From the NCBI GenBank assembly GCA_964412845.1, contig CAYPQM010000039.1, positions 1 to 43,864 on the forward strand: a stretch of 43,864 bases of DNA, in the 5' to 3' direction. The position numbers were made by a program, and so were the translations under genes. Source of the DNA: JAWWPY01 sp964412845. GTDB taxonomy: Bacteria > Actinomycetota > Actinomycetes > Streptosporangiales > Streptosporangiaceae. Under the pieces are notes generated by a model that worked only from the letters and a program-made list of their open reading frames with translations, made no database searches and was not told where the DNA came from. Shown here one piece after another: positions 15,837 through 23,975 of this stretch (position 1 is the stretch's first letter; each line of letters opens with the position of its first letter).

Positions 15837-17335
15837 TGCACGATCGCGAGATTGTGGCCGCGATCGTGGCCGGCGAACCGGTCGGCCTGGCCGCGGCGTA
15901 CGACAGGTACGCCCAGGCGCTGTATGCCTACTGCCAGGCCCTGCTCACCGAGCCTGCCGACGCGGCCGACGCTGTCCAGGACACCTTCATCGTCGCCTCA
16001 TCCAAGGTCTCAGGGCTGCGTGAACCTGACCGGCTGCGGCCGTGGCTGTACGCGGTGGCCCGCAACGAGTGCCACCGGCGGCTGCGGGCCCGCGCCTCGT
16101 CCGCGCCGCTCGATGAAGCAGCAGAGGCAACCGGCGCGGCGCAGGACCCGGTAACGAACGCGGCGCAGGCGGAACTCCGCGCCCTGGTGCGGGCCGCCCT
16201 GTCCGGGCTGAACCCAGGTGAGCGCGAGATCATCGAGCTGAACCTGAGCCACGAGATCGACGGTAATGACCTGGCGGACACGCTGGGCGTGCCGCGTAAC
16301 CAGGCGCACGCGCTGGCGTCACGGGCCCGGTCCCAGTTCGGGACGTCACTGGGCGTGCTGCTGGTGGCCCGGTCCGGCCGTGAGCACTGCCCGGAGCTCG
16401 CCGCCATGCTGGACGGCTGGGACGGGGAGCTGACCGCGCTGATCCGCAAGCGGGTCAACCGGCACATCGAGCGCTGCGAGGTCTGCGGCGAGCGCAGGCG
16501 CCGCGAGCTCAGCCCGGCGATGCTGCTCGGCCTGGTCCCGGTGGCCCTGCTCCCGGTGAGCCTCCGGGAACAGGTCGGCCAGCTTCTCGCCGACGTCACG
16601 CCGGGCTCGGTGGCCTACCGCGGCAGCGTTGCGCGGCGCGCGGAGCCCTTCGCGCATTCCGGGTTCCCGCCGCAGGTCAACGTGCCACCATCGGTGCGCT
16701 GGCGCGGCCATCCCGGCCGGACGGCCGGGGCCGCCGCGGCCGCGGCCGCCGTGCTGGGCGGCGCCCTGTGGCTGCTGCCACAGCACACCCGGCCGCCAGC
16801 GGTGGCCGGCCGGCCGCCGGGGGCGCCCGGAGCAGCCGGAGCGGGACCGCACCCCTCCGCGTCAGGGCGGGCTTCCGGGCCGCCGGCCGGCCAGCCAGGT
16901 GCGGGCTCATCGTCGCCGCACTCGGGTATTGCCGCCGCGGCGGCCCATCCCGCGCCGACCCGGCCGGGCGTCGCCCTGCCACCCGCGCCCCTGCTACCCG
17001 CGCCCCAGCCAGCCAGCCCGGCCAGCCAGCCGTCGGTATCGGTGTCCGCGTCCGCGCCGGTACCGGGCATGCTCCTGGTCTCGCCGGCCCAGGTGCAGGT
17101 GGGCCTGACCATCACGCTGACCGCCGAGGGCGGCCCGGTCACTTACCGCATCGCGGTTCCCGCGGCGCTGGCCGTGAGTTCATCGTCCGGCTCGCTGAAG
17201 GCTGGGCAGAGCGTGACCGTGGCGGTGCGCGTTGCCGTGGGGCAGGCGCTGGCCACCAATGTGACCCTGACCGTCGATCCCGGGCCGATCAGGATCGTCG
17301 TGCTGCCGCTCCCGGTGGCCCCGCTCGGGCTCTGA
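15836..17335 (+). CDS. ECF sigma factor fused to zinc anti-sigma-like motif, TM helix and Ig-like tail (copy B)
   Basis: A 499-residue paralogue of copy A: sigma region 2 (residues 4-84), region 4 (118-178), Cys185 / His210-x3-Cys214-x2-Cys217, and a TM helix at about 300-320 (AAAAAAAVLGGALWLL). The tail differs from A and C: a Pro/Ala/Gly linker is followed from about residue 410 by a beta-rich domain (MLLVSPAQVQVGLTITLTAE, VSSSSGSLKAGQSVTVAVRV) resembling bacterial Ig-like/BACON domains, ending in LPVAPLGL. Bases 16226-16534 are nearly identical to 14533-14841 of copy A without indels, whereas flanks have diverged. Predicted to be a membrane-tethered sigma factor with an extracytoplasmic sensing or carbohydrate-contacting tail; that is inference. 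It follows A by 96 bases with its own likely promoter. Confidence 0.85.
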   Translation: MHDREIVAAIVAGEPVGLAAAYDRYAQALYAYCQALLTEPADAADAVQDTFIVASSKVSGLREPDRLRPWLYAVARNECHRRLRARASSAPLDEAAEATGAAQDPVTNAAQAELRALVRAALSGLNPGEREIIELNLSHEIDGNDLADTLGVPRNQAHALASRARSQFGTSLGVLLVARSGREHCPELAAMLDGWDGELTALIRKRVNRHIERCEVCGERRRRELSPAMLLGLVPVALLPVSLREQVGQLLADVTPGSVAYRGSVARRAEPFAHSGFPPQVNVPPSVRWRGHPGRTAGAAAAAAAVLGGALWLLPQHTRPPAVAGRPPGAPGAAGAGPHPSASGRASGPPAGQPGAGSSSPHSGIAAAAAHPAPTRPGVALPPAPLLPAPQPASPASQPSVSVSASAPVPGMLLVSPAQVQVGLTITLTAEGGPVTYRIAVPAALAVSSSSGSLKAGQSVTVAVRVAVGQALATNVTLTVDPGPIRIVVLPLPVAPLGL

Positions 17336-17421
17336 CCGGTGCCTCTTTCCTGCGATGGGACCCCCCGGCTCAGCGTCCGCCCAGCCTGCGCCCCCCGTAC
17401 GGCCTGCGTCCGCCCCTGTGG

Positions 17422-18447
17422 CTACGGCTGCGCTTCGCCGCGCAACTGAGCGGCGGCGCTGGTCAGCGCGTTGAGCTTGCCGAAAGCCACGTCACGGGGC
17501 AGGTATTTCATCCCGCAGTCCGGCGCGAGCATCAGGCGCTCGGCCGGCACATACGGCAGGGCCCGCCGGACCCGGGCGATCACCTGGTCTGGGGTCTCCA
17601 CCGTCACGTCGTCCAGGTTGAGCACGCCCAGGATGATGGTCTTGCCGTCCAGCCCCGTGAGCACGCTGCAGTCCAGTCCGGACTGCGCGGTCTCGATCGA
17701 CACCATGTCGCAGCTGCAGGCGGCCAGCTCGGGGAGGAACGAGTAGCCCTCCGGGCGCTCATGGATGATCGCCGCGTACCCGAAGCACAGGTGCACCGCG
17801 GTCGTCCCGGTGATTCCCTCCAGCGCCCGGTTGACGACGGCCACGCCGTACTTGCGCGCCTCCTCCGCCCGGGCCTGCAGGTAGGGCTCATCGAGCTGGA
17901 CAATGTCCGCGCCGGCCGCGAAAAGGTCCCGGACCTCCTCGTTGACAGCCTCCGCATAGCCAAACGCAAGTTCCTCGGTACTGCCGTAGAAGTCGTTCTG
18001 CGCCTGCTGGGCCATCGTGAACGGCCCCGGCACAGTGATCTTGATGGTCCGGCTGGTGTTCGCCCGCAGGAAGGTCACATCCGCCACCTCGACCGGGTGG
18101 CGCCGCCGGATGGGCCCGGTCACCCGCGGCACCGGATTCGGGTGGCCGCTGCGGTCCAGCGCCGTGCCCGGGTTGTCGATGTCGACGCCGTCCAGCGCGG
18201 TCGCGAACCGGTTGGAATAACTCTCCCGGCGGATCTCGCCGTCGGTCACGATGTCCAGGCCCGCCAGTTCCTGCGCCCGGATGGCGACGATCGTCGCGTC
18301 CCGCTGGGCCTCATCCAGATGATCGGGTGGCACCCGCCACAGCTCGGTGGCCCGGACGCGCGGCGGGAAGCGGTGCCGCAGCCGCTCACGGTCGATCAGC
18401 CAGTCCGGCTGCGGGTAACTGCCGACCAAAGACGTGGGAAAGAGCAT
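17422..18447 (-). CDS. cobalamin-independent methionine synthase-like (MetE C-terminal domain only)
   Basis: A 341-residue stand-alone MetE catalytic barrel. VGSYPQP opens it; DGEIRRESYSN, VPGPFTMAQQ, VQLDEPYLQ (Asp186, Glu187), HLCFGY (His219, Cys221), SIETA (Glu252) and LAPDCGMKYL (Cys311) give the zinc ligands and homocysteine-binding residues. Full MetE is about 750 residues; this short form lacks the N-terminal folate domain, as do archaeal core MetE and several actinobacterial paralogues whose methyl donor differs or is unknown. ATG 18447 was chosen over an upstream start at 18507 because VGSYP is near the start in relatives. It is inserted, in the opposite direction, between sigma copies B and C. 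Confidence 0.88.
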   Translation of the reverse strand: MLFPTSLVGSYPQPDWLIDRERLRHRFPPRVRATELWRVPPDHLDEAQRDATIVAIRAQELAGLDIVTDGEIRRESYSNRFATALDGVDIDNPGTALDRSGHPNPVPRVTGPIRRRHPVEVADVTFLRANTSRTIKITVPGPFTMAQQAQNDFYGSTEELAFGYAEAVNEEVRDLFAAGADIVQLDEPYLQARAEEARKYGVAVVNRALEGITGTTAVHLCFGYAAIIHERPEGYSFLPELAACSCDMVSIETAQSGLDCSVLTGLDGKTIILGVLNLDDVTVETPDQVIARVRRALPYVPAERLMLAPDCGMKYLPRDVAFGKLNALTSAAAQLRGEAQP

Positions 18448-18624
18448 GCCGACACGATGCCAGACGCATCGCGGCCGCGCAGCCCGGAACGGCTGCCCCA
18501 CCTGCACCGGGATTCTTGTGATCTATCCGACACGGGCGATTACTCTGCGCTGGCATTGCAGGCCAGATGATGTCTTCTAGGTGCACAGCCCCGAGTTCAG
18601 GGTGGATTGCGGGCAAAATGCGAC

Positions 18625-18637
18625 TACCGTGATCGCA
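18625..18637 (+). promoter_or_regulatory. putative -10 of leaderless promoter (sigma C)
   Basis: TACCGT (18625-18630), six bases, then ATG 18637; identical hexamer and spacing to copy A although the neighbouring sequence is different. Confidence 0.5.
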
Positions 18638-19977
18638 TGCGGGATGGGGAGATGGTGGCGGCGATCGTGGCGGGCGATCCCGCCGGGCTGGCGGCTGCCT
18701 ACGATCACTACGCTCCGGCTCTCTACTCATACTGCCGTTCGCTGCTCACTGAGCCTGCGGATGCCGCCGACGCGGTCCAGGACACGTTCATCGTCGCCTC
18801 GGCGAAGCTCAAAGGCCTGCGTGACCCGGACCGGCTGCGGCCGTGGCTGTACGCGGTGGCCCGCAACGAGTGCCGGCGGTGGCTGCGCGGCCGGTCCTCG
18901 CCGGTCGAGCTGGACGAAGCCGACGAGGTGGAGGACGAGACCGCGGATTTCGGTACCGCTCTTGAGCAGGCGGAACTGCGGGAGACCGTGCGGGCGGCGC
19001 TGGCCGGGCTGAACCCGGGCCAGCGGGAAATCATCGAGTTGAGCCTGCGCCACGAGTTCTACGGCGCCGATCTCGCGGACGCGCTGGGGGTGCCGCTCAA
19101 CCAGGCGCACGCCATGGCGTCGCGGGCGCGGGCCCAGTTCGAGACGTCGCTCGGGGCGCTGCTCGTGGCGCGCTCGGGGCAGGAGTCCTGCCCCGAGCTG
19201 GCCGACGTGCTGGACGGCTGGAACGGTCAGATGACCGTGCTGTTCCGCAAGCGGATCAAACGGCACATCCAGCGCTGCGGGGTGTGCAGCGAGCGCAGGC
19301 GCCGTGAGCTGAGTCCGGCCGCGCTGCTCGACATGCTGCCGCTGGCGGTGCTCCCGGCCAGCCTGCGGGAGAAGGTCCTCCGGCTGGTCGCCGACAGCAC
19401 CCCGGACGCGGCGGCCTACCGCGGCGAGGTGGTGCACGAAGCGGACCCGTTCGCCCGCTCCGGGTTCCCCGTGCCACTCGACCCGCTCACCCCGGTCCGC
19501 GGGCCAGGCACGTTCGCCCCGGCCGCCGGAGCTGTTGTCGCTGCTCTCGCGGTCCTCGGCGGCGGCGTCATGTTCGCGGCGGACGTCACGCACCACTCGG
19601 GACCCTCCACCGTGGTGGCGGCGGCCCCTGGCGCCCAGACGACCGGGCTGCCGTCGGCGACCCCCGCGCCCGCCGCCGCGACGCCCACGCCGTCCAAGAA
19701 GCCGCACGCGAAATCGGGCGGGGCGTCGCAGGCGGGCTTCGCGCCGACGTTCGCCGGGGTAGTCACCCCCAGCGCCACGAAGAAGACAGTCAAGGCGTCG
19801 CCGACGAAGTCGAGGTCCAAGTCGCCTTACCCGAAGCCGACGCCGACGCCCACACCGACCCCGACCCCGACGCCCACCGATACGACTTCACCGACGCCCA
19901 CCGACACGAGCACGACCCCTGTGGCGGGTGCCGCTAATTTGTCCCTGGGGCAGGTCCTGTCTGATCTTGGTTTGTAA
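18637..19977 (+). CDS. ECF sigma factor fused to zinc anti-sigma-like motif, TM helix and Thr-Pro tail (copy C)
   Basis: A 446-residue paralogue of A and B. Region 2 is at residues 4-84, region 4 at 118-178 (LNPGQREIIELSLRHEFYGA, VPLNQAHAMASRARAQF), with the same Cys185 / His210-x3-Cys214-x2-Cys217 positions. The TM helix lies at about 290-315 (FAPAAGAVVAALAVLGGGVM), then a Ser/Thr/Lys linker and a (TP)n run, ending in AANLSLGQVLSDLGL, a short amphipathic tail comparable to the end of copy A. It is more diverged than A and B are from each other. ATG 18637 matches the start of its paralogues; an upstream TTG at 18607 is unlikely because it precedes the promoter hexamer. Confidence 0.87.
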   Translation: MRDGEMVAAIVAGDPAGLAAAYDHYAPALYSYCRSLLTEPADAADAVQDTFIVASAKLKGLRDPDRLRPWLYAVARNECRRWLRGRSSPVELDEADEVEDETADFGTALEQAELRETVRAALAGLNPGQREIIELSLRHEFYGADLADALGVPLNQAHAMASRARAQFETSLGALLVARSGQESCPELADVLDGWNGQMTVLFRKRIKRHIQRCGVCSERRRRELSPAALLDMLPLAVLPASLREKVLRLVADSTPDAAAYRGEVVHEADPFARSGFPVPLDPLTPVRGPGTFAPAAGAVVAALAVLGGGVMFAADVTHHSGPSTVVAAAPGAQTTGLPSATPAPAAATPTPSKKPHAKSGGASQAGFAPTFAGVVTPSATKKTVKASPTKSRSKSPYPKPTPTPTPTPTPTPTDTTSPTPTDTSTTPVAGAANLSLGQVLSDLGL

Positions 19978-20068
19978 CCTCCGGTCATTTCAGGCGGGGG
20001 AGCTGGCCGTCTTTCAGGCGCAGCACCTCATCGGCGATTTCCAGCAGGGCCGCACGGTGCTCAGCGGC

Positions 20069-21376
20069 TCAGTGCTCAGCCGACCGGCGCGTGACTGGTT
20101 TGCGGGTGACTGGCTTGCGCTTGGCTGGCCTGCGCCTGCCCTGGATCTCGGTGGTGACCTGGCGCCGGGTCACGCTCAGCGGGCCGAGCCCGGACAGCGC
20201 CTGCCTGACCTGGGCGGCCAGCAGCGGGCTGGCCGAGGTGGACTCGGCCAGGCCGATCGCGGACGTGCCCGCCAGCCAGGCCGCCGCGATCTCGGTCACC
20301 TCCGCGATGACATGCGCCTTGGCGTGGCAGGACCGGGCCAGGTCGGCCAGATGGCGGGTGTCCGCGTCGTCCTCGGCGCCGAGCACCAGTACCACGTCGC
20401 AGGAGGCGGCGACGGTGCGGATCGTTTCTGTCCGGTCGGACGCGGCGTAGCAGAAAGTGTCCGGGTCCGGGCCGCGTGCGCCCGGGAACCGGGACCGCAG
20501 CGCGGCCGTGACGAGCGTCGTGTCCTCGACCGGGATGCCAGGCTGCGGCAGGTAGGAGATGCGCCGGGGATCAGCGACGCTGACCGCGCCCGCGCTGGCC
20601 TGGCTGCCCGCGATGATCGAGCGCTCAGGTGCCTGGCCGAGGATCCCGGCCACCACCGCGTGGCCGGCCTGGCCGATGAGGACGACCTGGTCGCCGCGGT
20701 CGGCGAACCGTCTCGCCTCCGCCTGCGCCCCCGCCACCAGTGAGCAGGTCGCATCGATGATGTCCAGTCCGCGCTCGGCGGCCTCGTCCCGCAGTTGCGG
20801 CGCGGCACCGTGCGCCGGGATCAGCACCGCAGCCCCGTGCGGTATGTCAGTGAGGGAGCCGGCGAATACCGCCCCCGCTTTCTCAAGCTCGGCGCAGACC
20901 TCGGGGCTCGCGGCGAGGCGCCCGTAGATGTACAGCGTCCCGGCGGCCGCCAGCGCCTGCCGGGCCTGGCGCAAAGCCTGCACCGCGCCCGGGCACCACG
21001 GGCTCACCGCGTCCAGCAGGCGGCGGGTACCGACGACGGCCGCCCATTCCTCGACAGCGGCGCGGGCCGCGGCGAGCGCCACACCATTCGACCGGCTGGC
21101 CCCGGCGCCGATCGCGGTGGCAGTGCCGTCCCGCCCCAGCGCCGAGGTGACGAAGAAAGTGGCCCCGCTGTCCGACGGTGACGCGTCGCCGCATCGCGGC
21201 ACGGGCGCGTAGCGGACCCGGATTCCCCTGCGCCGCAGCGTCCCGCCGACCAGTGGTGCCGCCGGGCACGCCAGCAGGCCGGCCGACGGATCCCCGATCT
21301 CGGTCGCCACCAGCACCTCGCCGGGCGGCACGGTGGTGCCGGGCGCCAGGCATTCCCGCGCGATCGATCGGCTCAT
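20069..21376 (-). CDS. diverged IspH/LytB-like iron-sulfur protein
   Basis: A 435-residue protein. Residues about 120-400 align with IspH (HMBPP reductase of the MEP isoprenoid pathway): Cys128 (SPWCPGAVQA), His189 (PAHGAAP), Cys211 (DIIDATCSLV), His239 (IGQAGHA) and Cys309 (DTFCYAA) fall where E. coli Cys12, His74, Cys96, His124 and Cys197 do, so the cluster ligands are kept. However, the catalytic Glu126 position is Val241, the Ser225-Ser226-Asn227 diphosphate-binding motif is Asp-Ala-Asp (337-339), and the His41 position is not His. Standard IspH activity is therefore doubtful. An N-terminal about 120 residues of no recognised family precede it, and a basic tail (RKPVTRKPVTRR) follows. ATG 21376 was chosen; an open frame continues upstream across the carbonic anhydrase gene and is not coding. 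Confidence 0.8.
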   Translation of the reverse strand: MSRSIARECLAPGTTVPPGEVLVATEIGDPSAGLLACPAAPLVGGTLRRRGIRVRYAPVPRCGDASPSDSGATFFVTSALGRDGTATAIGAGASRSNGVALAAARAAVEEWAAVVGTRRLLDAVSPWCPGAVQALRQARQALAAAGTLYIYGRLAASPEVCAELEKAGAVFAGSLTDIPHGAAVLIPAHGAAPQLRDEAAERGLDIIDATCSLVAGAQAEARRFADRGDQVVLIGQAGHAVVAGILGQAPERSIIAGSQASAGAVSVADPRRISYLPQPGIPVEDTTLVTAALRSRFPGARGPDPDTFCYAASDRTETIRTVAASCDVVLVLGAEDDADTRHLADLARSCHAKAHVIAEVTEIAAAWLAGTSAIGLAESTSASPLLAAQVRQALSGLGPLSVTRRQVTTEIQGRRRPAKRKPVTRKPVTRRSAEH

Positions 21377-21613
21377 GGCCGCACCCCCCAGATGCTCGCC
21401 CTGCGGTTCACTCCCATGATCGCGGTTTCCGGCGGCCCGCGGGCGGATCGGGGGCTGACCTGGGCTGGGCGTGGGTACAACATGGCCCGGGCCTGGTAAG
21501 TTCTTGGTTATTCCGATGGGATTATAGGGATATGGGCGGACATGCTCGCCCGGCGAGGATGCACGGCCCGCACGGGTCCCGGATGGAGTCGAACCACTCA
21601 AGGAGGACTGGCG

Positions 21614-22102
21614 ATGACCGCTACTGACGAACTGCTCGCCAACAACGAACGCTACGCCGCGAACTTCGACGGCCCGCTGCCGCTTCCCCCGGGCAAGGGC
21701 GTGGCCGTGGTCGCGTGCATGGACGCCAGGCTCAACGTCTACGGCATCCTCGGGCTCGCCGAAGGCGAAGCGCACGTCATCCGCAACGCGGGGGGCGTCA
21801 TCACCGACGACGAGATCCGCTCGCTGGCCATCAGCCAGCGCCTGCTCGGCACCCGTGAGGTCATCCTCATCCACCACACCGACTGCGGGATGCTCACGTT
21901 CACCGACGACGACTTCAAGGCGAGCATCCAGAAGGAGACCGGCATCAAGCCCGCGTGGGCCGCCGAGGCCTTCCCCGACCTCGACGAGGACGTTCGCCAG
22001 TCGATCGCGCGGATCAAAGCGAGCCCGTTCATCCCGCGCACGGACTCCGTCCGCGGTTTCGTCTTTGACGTAGCCACCGGCAAGCTCCGCGAAGTGGCCT
22101 GA
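21614..22102 (+). CDS. beta-carbonic anhydrase
   Basis: A 162-residue zinc enzyme for CO2/bicarbonate interconversion. Zinc ligands and dyad are clear: Cys35 and Asp37 in VVACMDARL, then His88 and Cys91 in LIHHTDCGM; HVIRNAGGVITDDEIRSLAI is the conserved core. The short length and single domain match the actinobacterial Rv1284-type beta class. ATG 21614 has AGGAGG seven bases upstream. It is divergent from the IspH-like gene (237-base spacer with no identified element) and is followed by a strong hairpin. Confidence 0.93.
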   Translation: MTATDELLANNERYAANFDGPLPLPPGKGVAVVACMDARLNVYGILGLAEGEAHVIRNAGGVITDDEIRSLAISQRLLGTREVILIHHTDCGMLTFTDDDFKASIQKETGIKPAWAAEAFPDLDEDVRQSIARIKASPFIPRTDSVRGFVFDVATGKLREVA

Positions 22103-22137
22103 CCCGGGCCGGTGCCGGCCGGTCCGCCGGCCCTTTT

Positions 22138-22190
22138 CATGATCACGGTGCTTTCTCAGTCGCGGTGACTGAAAAAGCACCGTGATCATG
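22138..22190. terminator. long hairpin, probable terminator
   Basis: Arms 22138-22161 and 22167-22190 are complementary over 24 bases with one mismatch, around a 5-base loop. It starts 36 bases after the carbonic anhydrase stop. CATGATCACGG-type sequence recurs in other spacers of the window, so it may also be a dispersed repeat. Confidence 0.7.
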
Positions 22191-22276
22191 CTTGCCTGCC
22201 CAACGCAACCGCGAGCGGCGGCGTCTGGGTAAGTGGACGCCGGCGCGCCGGGCGCGGTGGCGAAGGGCAGGTCCTG

Positions 22277-23476
22277 ATGAACGCGACGAGGGCTCTGACG
22301 GTCGGCACGGCGCTCCTGGCCCTGCTGGCCACCGCATGCGCGGCCCAGACACCGGCCGCGCACCCGGCGGCCAGCACAGCCGCGTCATCCCGGGTCCGGT
22401 GCGGTTCAGCGGCCCTCGCCACGGCCGGGCCTGCCGGGTCGGCCGGGCCGGCGGGGTCCGCTGGGCCAGCTTCCTGGCCGCATCGTGTGCTACAGCACCA
22501 GAACCCGGCCGCGTCAGTATCGGATCAGGTCGTCGACACGGCGACCGGCGTGGCCTATGCCCTGGTCTCCCGGACGCGCGGACCGGCCCGCGGGCCGTAC
22601 GTCCTGGACTGCAGCACGCTGCGGACCGGCGCGGTCGCCCAGGGCCGGGTGTTCCGGCAAGCCAGCGTCGCCGTCGCAGCCGGGTACCTGTGGCTCTACG
22701 GGCCGCCGGGCCAGCCGCTCGTCCGCCAGGTCAGCCCGCTGAGCCTGGCGCCGATCCGGTCGATCAGGCTGCCCGCGGTTCCGACGCGCCACGGCCAGCC
22801 GCCGGTAGCCATCGCGGCCGGACCAGGTGGTTCGGTGTGGATCGGTGCCTTCCAGACCATGCTGCGGGTGAGCACCGCGACCGGCACGGTGCTGGCGCGG
22901 GTAAGGTTGCCGGCCGGCCTCGCGCTCAGCGGCATGTCGGTGGACCCGGCGGGCCAGTATCTCTACGTCTCCCTGGCCCACCTGGTTGCCGGAGGCATCG
23001 AGGGCGCCGCCGTGGCCGAATATGACGCCAGCTCCGGGCGTCACCTGGCCAGCGCGGTCAGCCGCCTCATCGCTGACTCGGTGGCCGGAGCGCAGCTGAC
23101 CGCCGTGCCGGGAGGAGTCTGGGTCTCCTTCCGGACCGGGATGCTCGGGCTCACCATGGTGCTGCGCCAGCGCGACCTCGCGGTGCTCGCCCCCCGCCAC
23201 CCGGCTACGGTGGCCGGGCAGCCGGCCGACAGCATCTTCCACTGGCCGATGTACACCACGACCAGCTACGCGGGCGGCGCATTGTGGCTGGCGAACCAGG
23301 TCGGCATCGTGGCCTGCCTCAATCCGCTGACTGGAGGCGTCCGCGCGATGGAGCGGGTTCCGCAGGCCCAGCTCGTCTACCAGATCCTGGCGGCGGACCC
23401 GCGCTCACGCCAGCTGTTCGGCATCGGGGCGGCCGGCCTGCTGCGCATCACGCCGCCGCCCCGCTGCTGGAACTAG
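22277..23476 (+). CDS. beta-propeller lipoprotein
   Basis: A 399-residue exported protein with lipobox LLATAC (Cys21), a Pro/Ala/Gly-rich spacer to about residue 70 (PAGSAGPAGSAGPAS repeat) and then repeated beta-blade segments such as VDTATGVAYALVSRT, GPGGSVWIGAFQTMLRVSTA, VDPAGQYLYVSLA and GGALWLANQVGIVACLNPLT, as in YVTN/NHL-like propellers. Function unknown; such proteins are often ligand-binding surface lipoproteins. No partner gene is evident. An AGGGCAGG ribosome site precedes ATG 22277. Confidence 0.8.
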   Translation: MNATRALTVGTALLALLATACAAQTPAAHPAASTAASSRVRCGSAALATAGPAGSAGPAGSAGPASWPHRVLQHQNPAASVSDQVVDTATGVAYALVSRTRGPARGPYVLDCSTLRTGAVAQGRVFRQASVAVAAGYLWLYGPPGQPLVRQVSPLSLAPIRSIRLPAVPTRHGQPPVAIAAGPGGSVWIGAFQTMLRVSTATGTVLARVRLPAGLALSGMSVDPAGQYLYVSLAHLVAGGIEGAAVAEYDASSGRHLASAVSRLIADSVAGAQLTAVPGGVWVSFRTGMLGLTMVLRQRDLAVLAPRHPATVAGQPADSIFHWPMYTTTSYAGGALWLANQVGIVACLNPLTGGVRAMERVPQAQLVYQILAADPRSRQLFGIGAAGLLRITPPPRCWN

Positions 23477-23522
23477 CCAGCATGCGGCCGAGCGTGTGAC
23501 CACTGACAGAAAAGGCACATAG

Positions 23523-23975
23523 CTAGGGCAGCTTGTCCGCGTAGGCCTTGAGTGCGAGCAAGGTGCGTCCGCTCTCGACCCTAAATGCGCGCACCAGCAG
23601 CGGCTGGATGAGCTTCAGCGACCAGGGAACCCCGAGCGTCACTACCCGCTTCACATAGGTCGACTCCGCTCCTGGTGTCAGCGTGTAGCACATAGTCACA
23701 TCGACGACCCCGGAGTGCAGCTTGATGGTCATCGGCTGGTGGAAGGTGATCTTTGTGGGCGGTTCGAACTCCGTCACCGTCCCGTTGCGCACGCCGAACG
23801 GTCCAGGCTCGCGATAGGTCGTCCCCAGGGTCACCGGGTTCGAGGAGATCTCGCTGGTGCCGTGGAAAGCCGAGGACTCCGTTAGCCAGCGATCCTGGCC
23901 GCGGAAGTCAATGATCACATCGAAGATCTTCTCGGCCGGGCACTGGATATCAGCCCCGGACGGAATTTCAATCAT
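23523..23975 (-). CDS. SRPBCC / polyketide cyclase-dehydrase-like protein
   Basis: A 150-residue START-like (SRPBCC) domain with a hydrophobic ligand pocket: IPSGADIQCPAEKIFDVIID at the N-terminus, TYREPGPFGVRNGTVTEFEP in the centre and a long C-terminal helix (FRVESGRTLLALKAYADKL). Members bind or modify lipids, polyketides or other hydrophobic molecules; this one cannot be assigned. ATG 23975 was chosen; an in-frame ATG at 24014 adds 13 residues. It stands alone, divergent from the LLM oxidoreductase. Confidence 0.82.
   Translation of the reverse strand: MIEIPSGADIQCPAEKIFDVIIDFRGQDRWLTESSAFHGTSEISSNPVTLGTTYREPGPFGVRNGTVTEFEPPTKITFHQPMTIKLHSGVVDVTMCYTLTPGAESTYVKRVVTLGVPWSLKLIQPLLVRAFRVESGRTLLALKAYADKLP

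Noticed and set aside
15620..16023. Apparent continuation of sigma copy A into the start of copy B
   Set aside because: Produced only by the arbitrary 100-N gap length; the post-gap repeat frame ends at 15739.
16768..18570. 600-codon plus-strand open frame over the end of sigma B and the MetE-like gene
   Set aside because: It crosses two convergent genes with clear families; its translation is low complexity without domains.
21377..22363. Upstream extension of the IspH-like frame to 764 codons
   Set aside because: It would run antisense through the carbonic anhydrase gene and the terminator hairpin; the family-like protein starts at 21376 or later.
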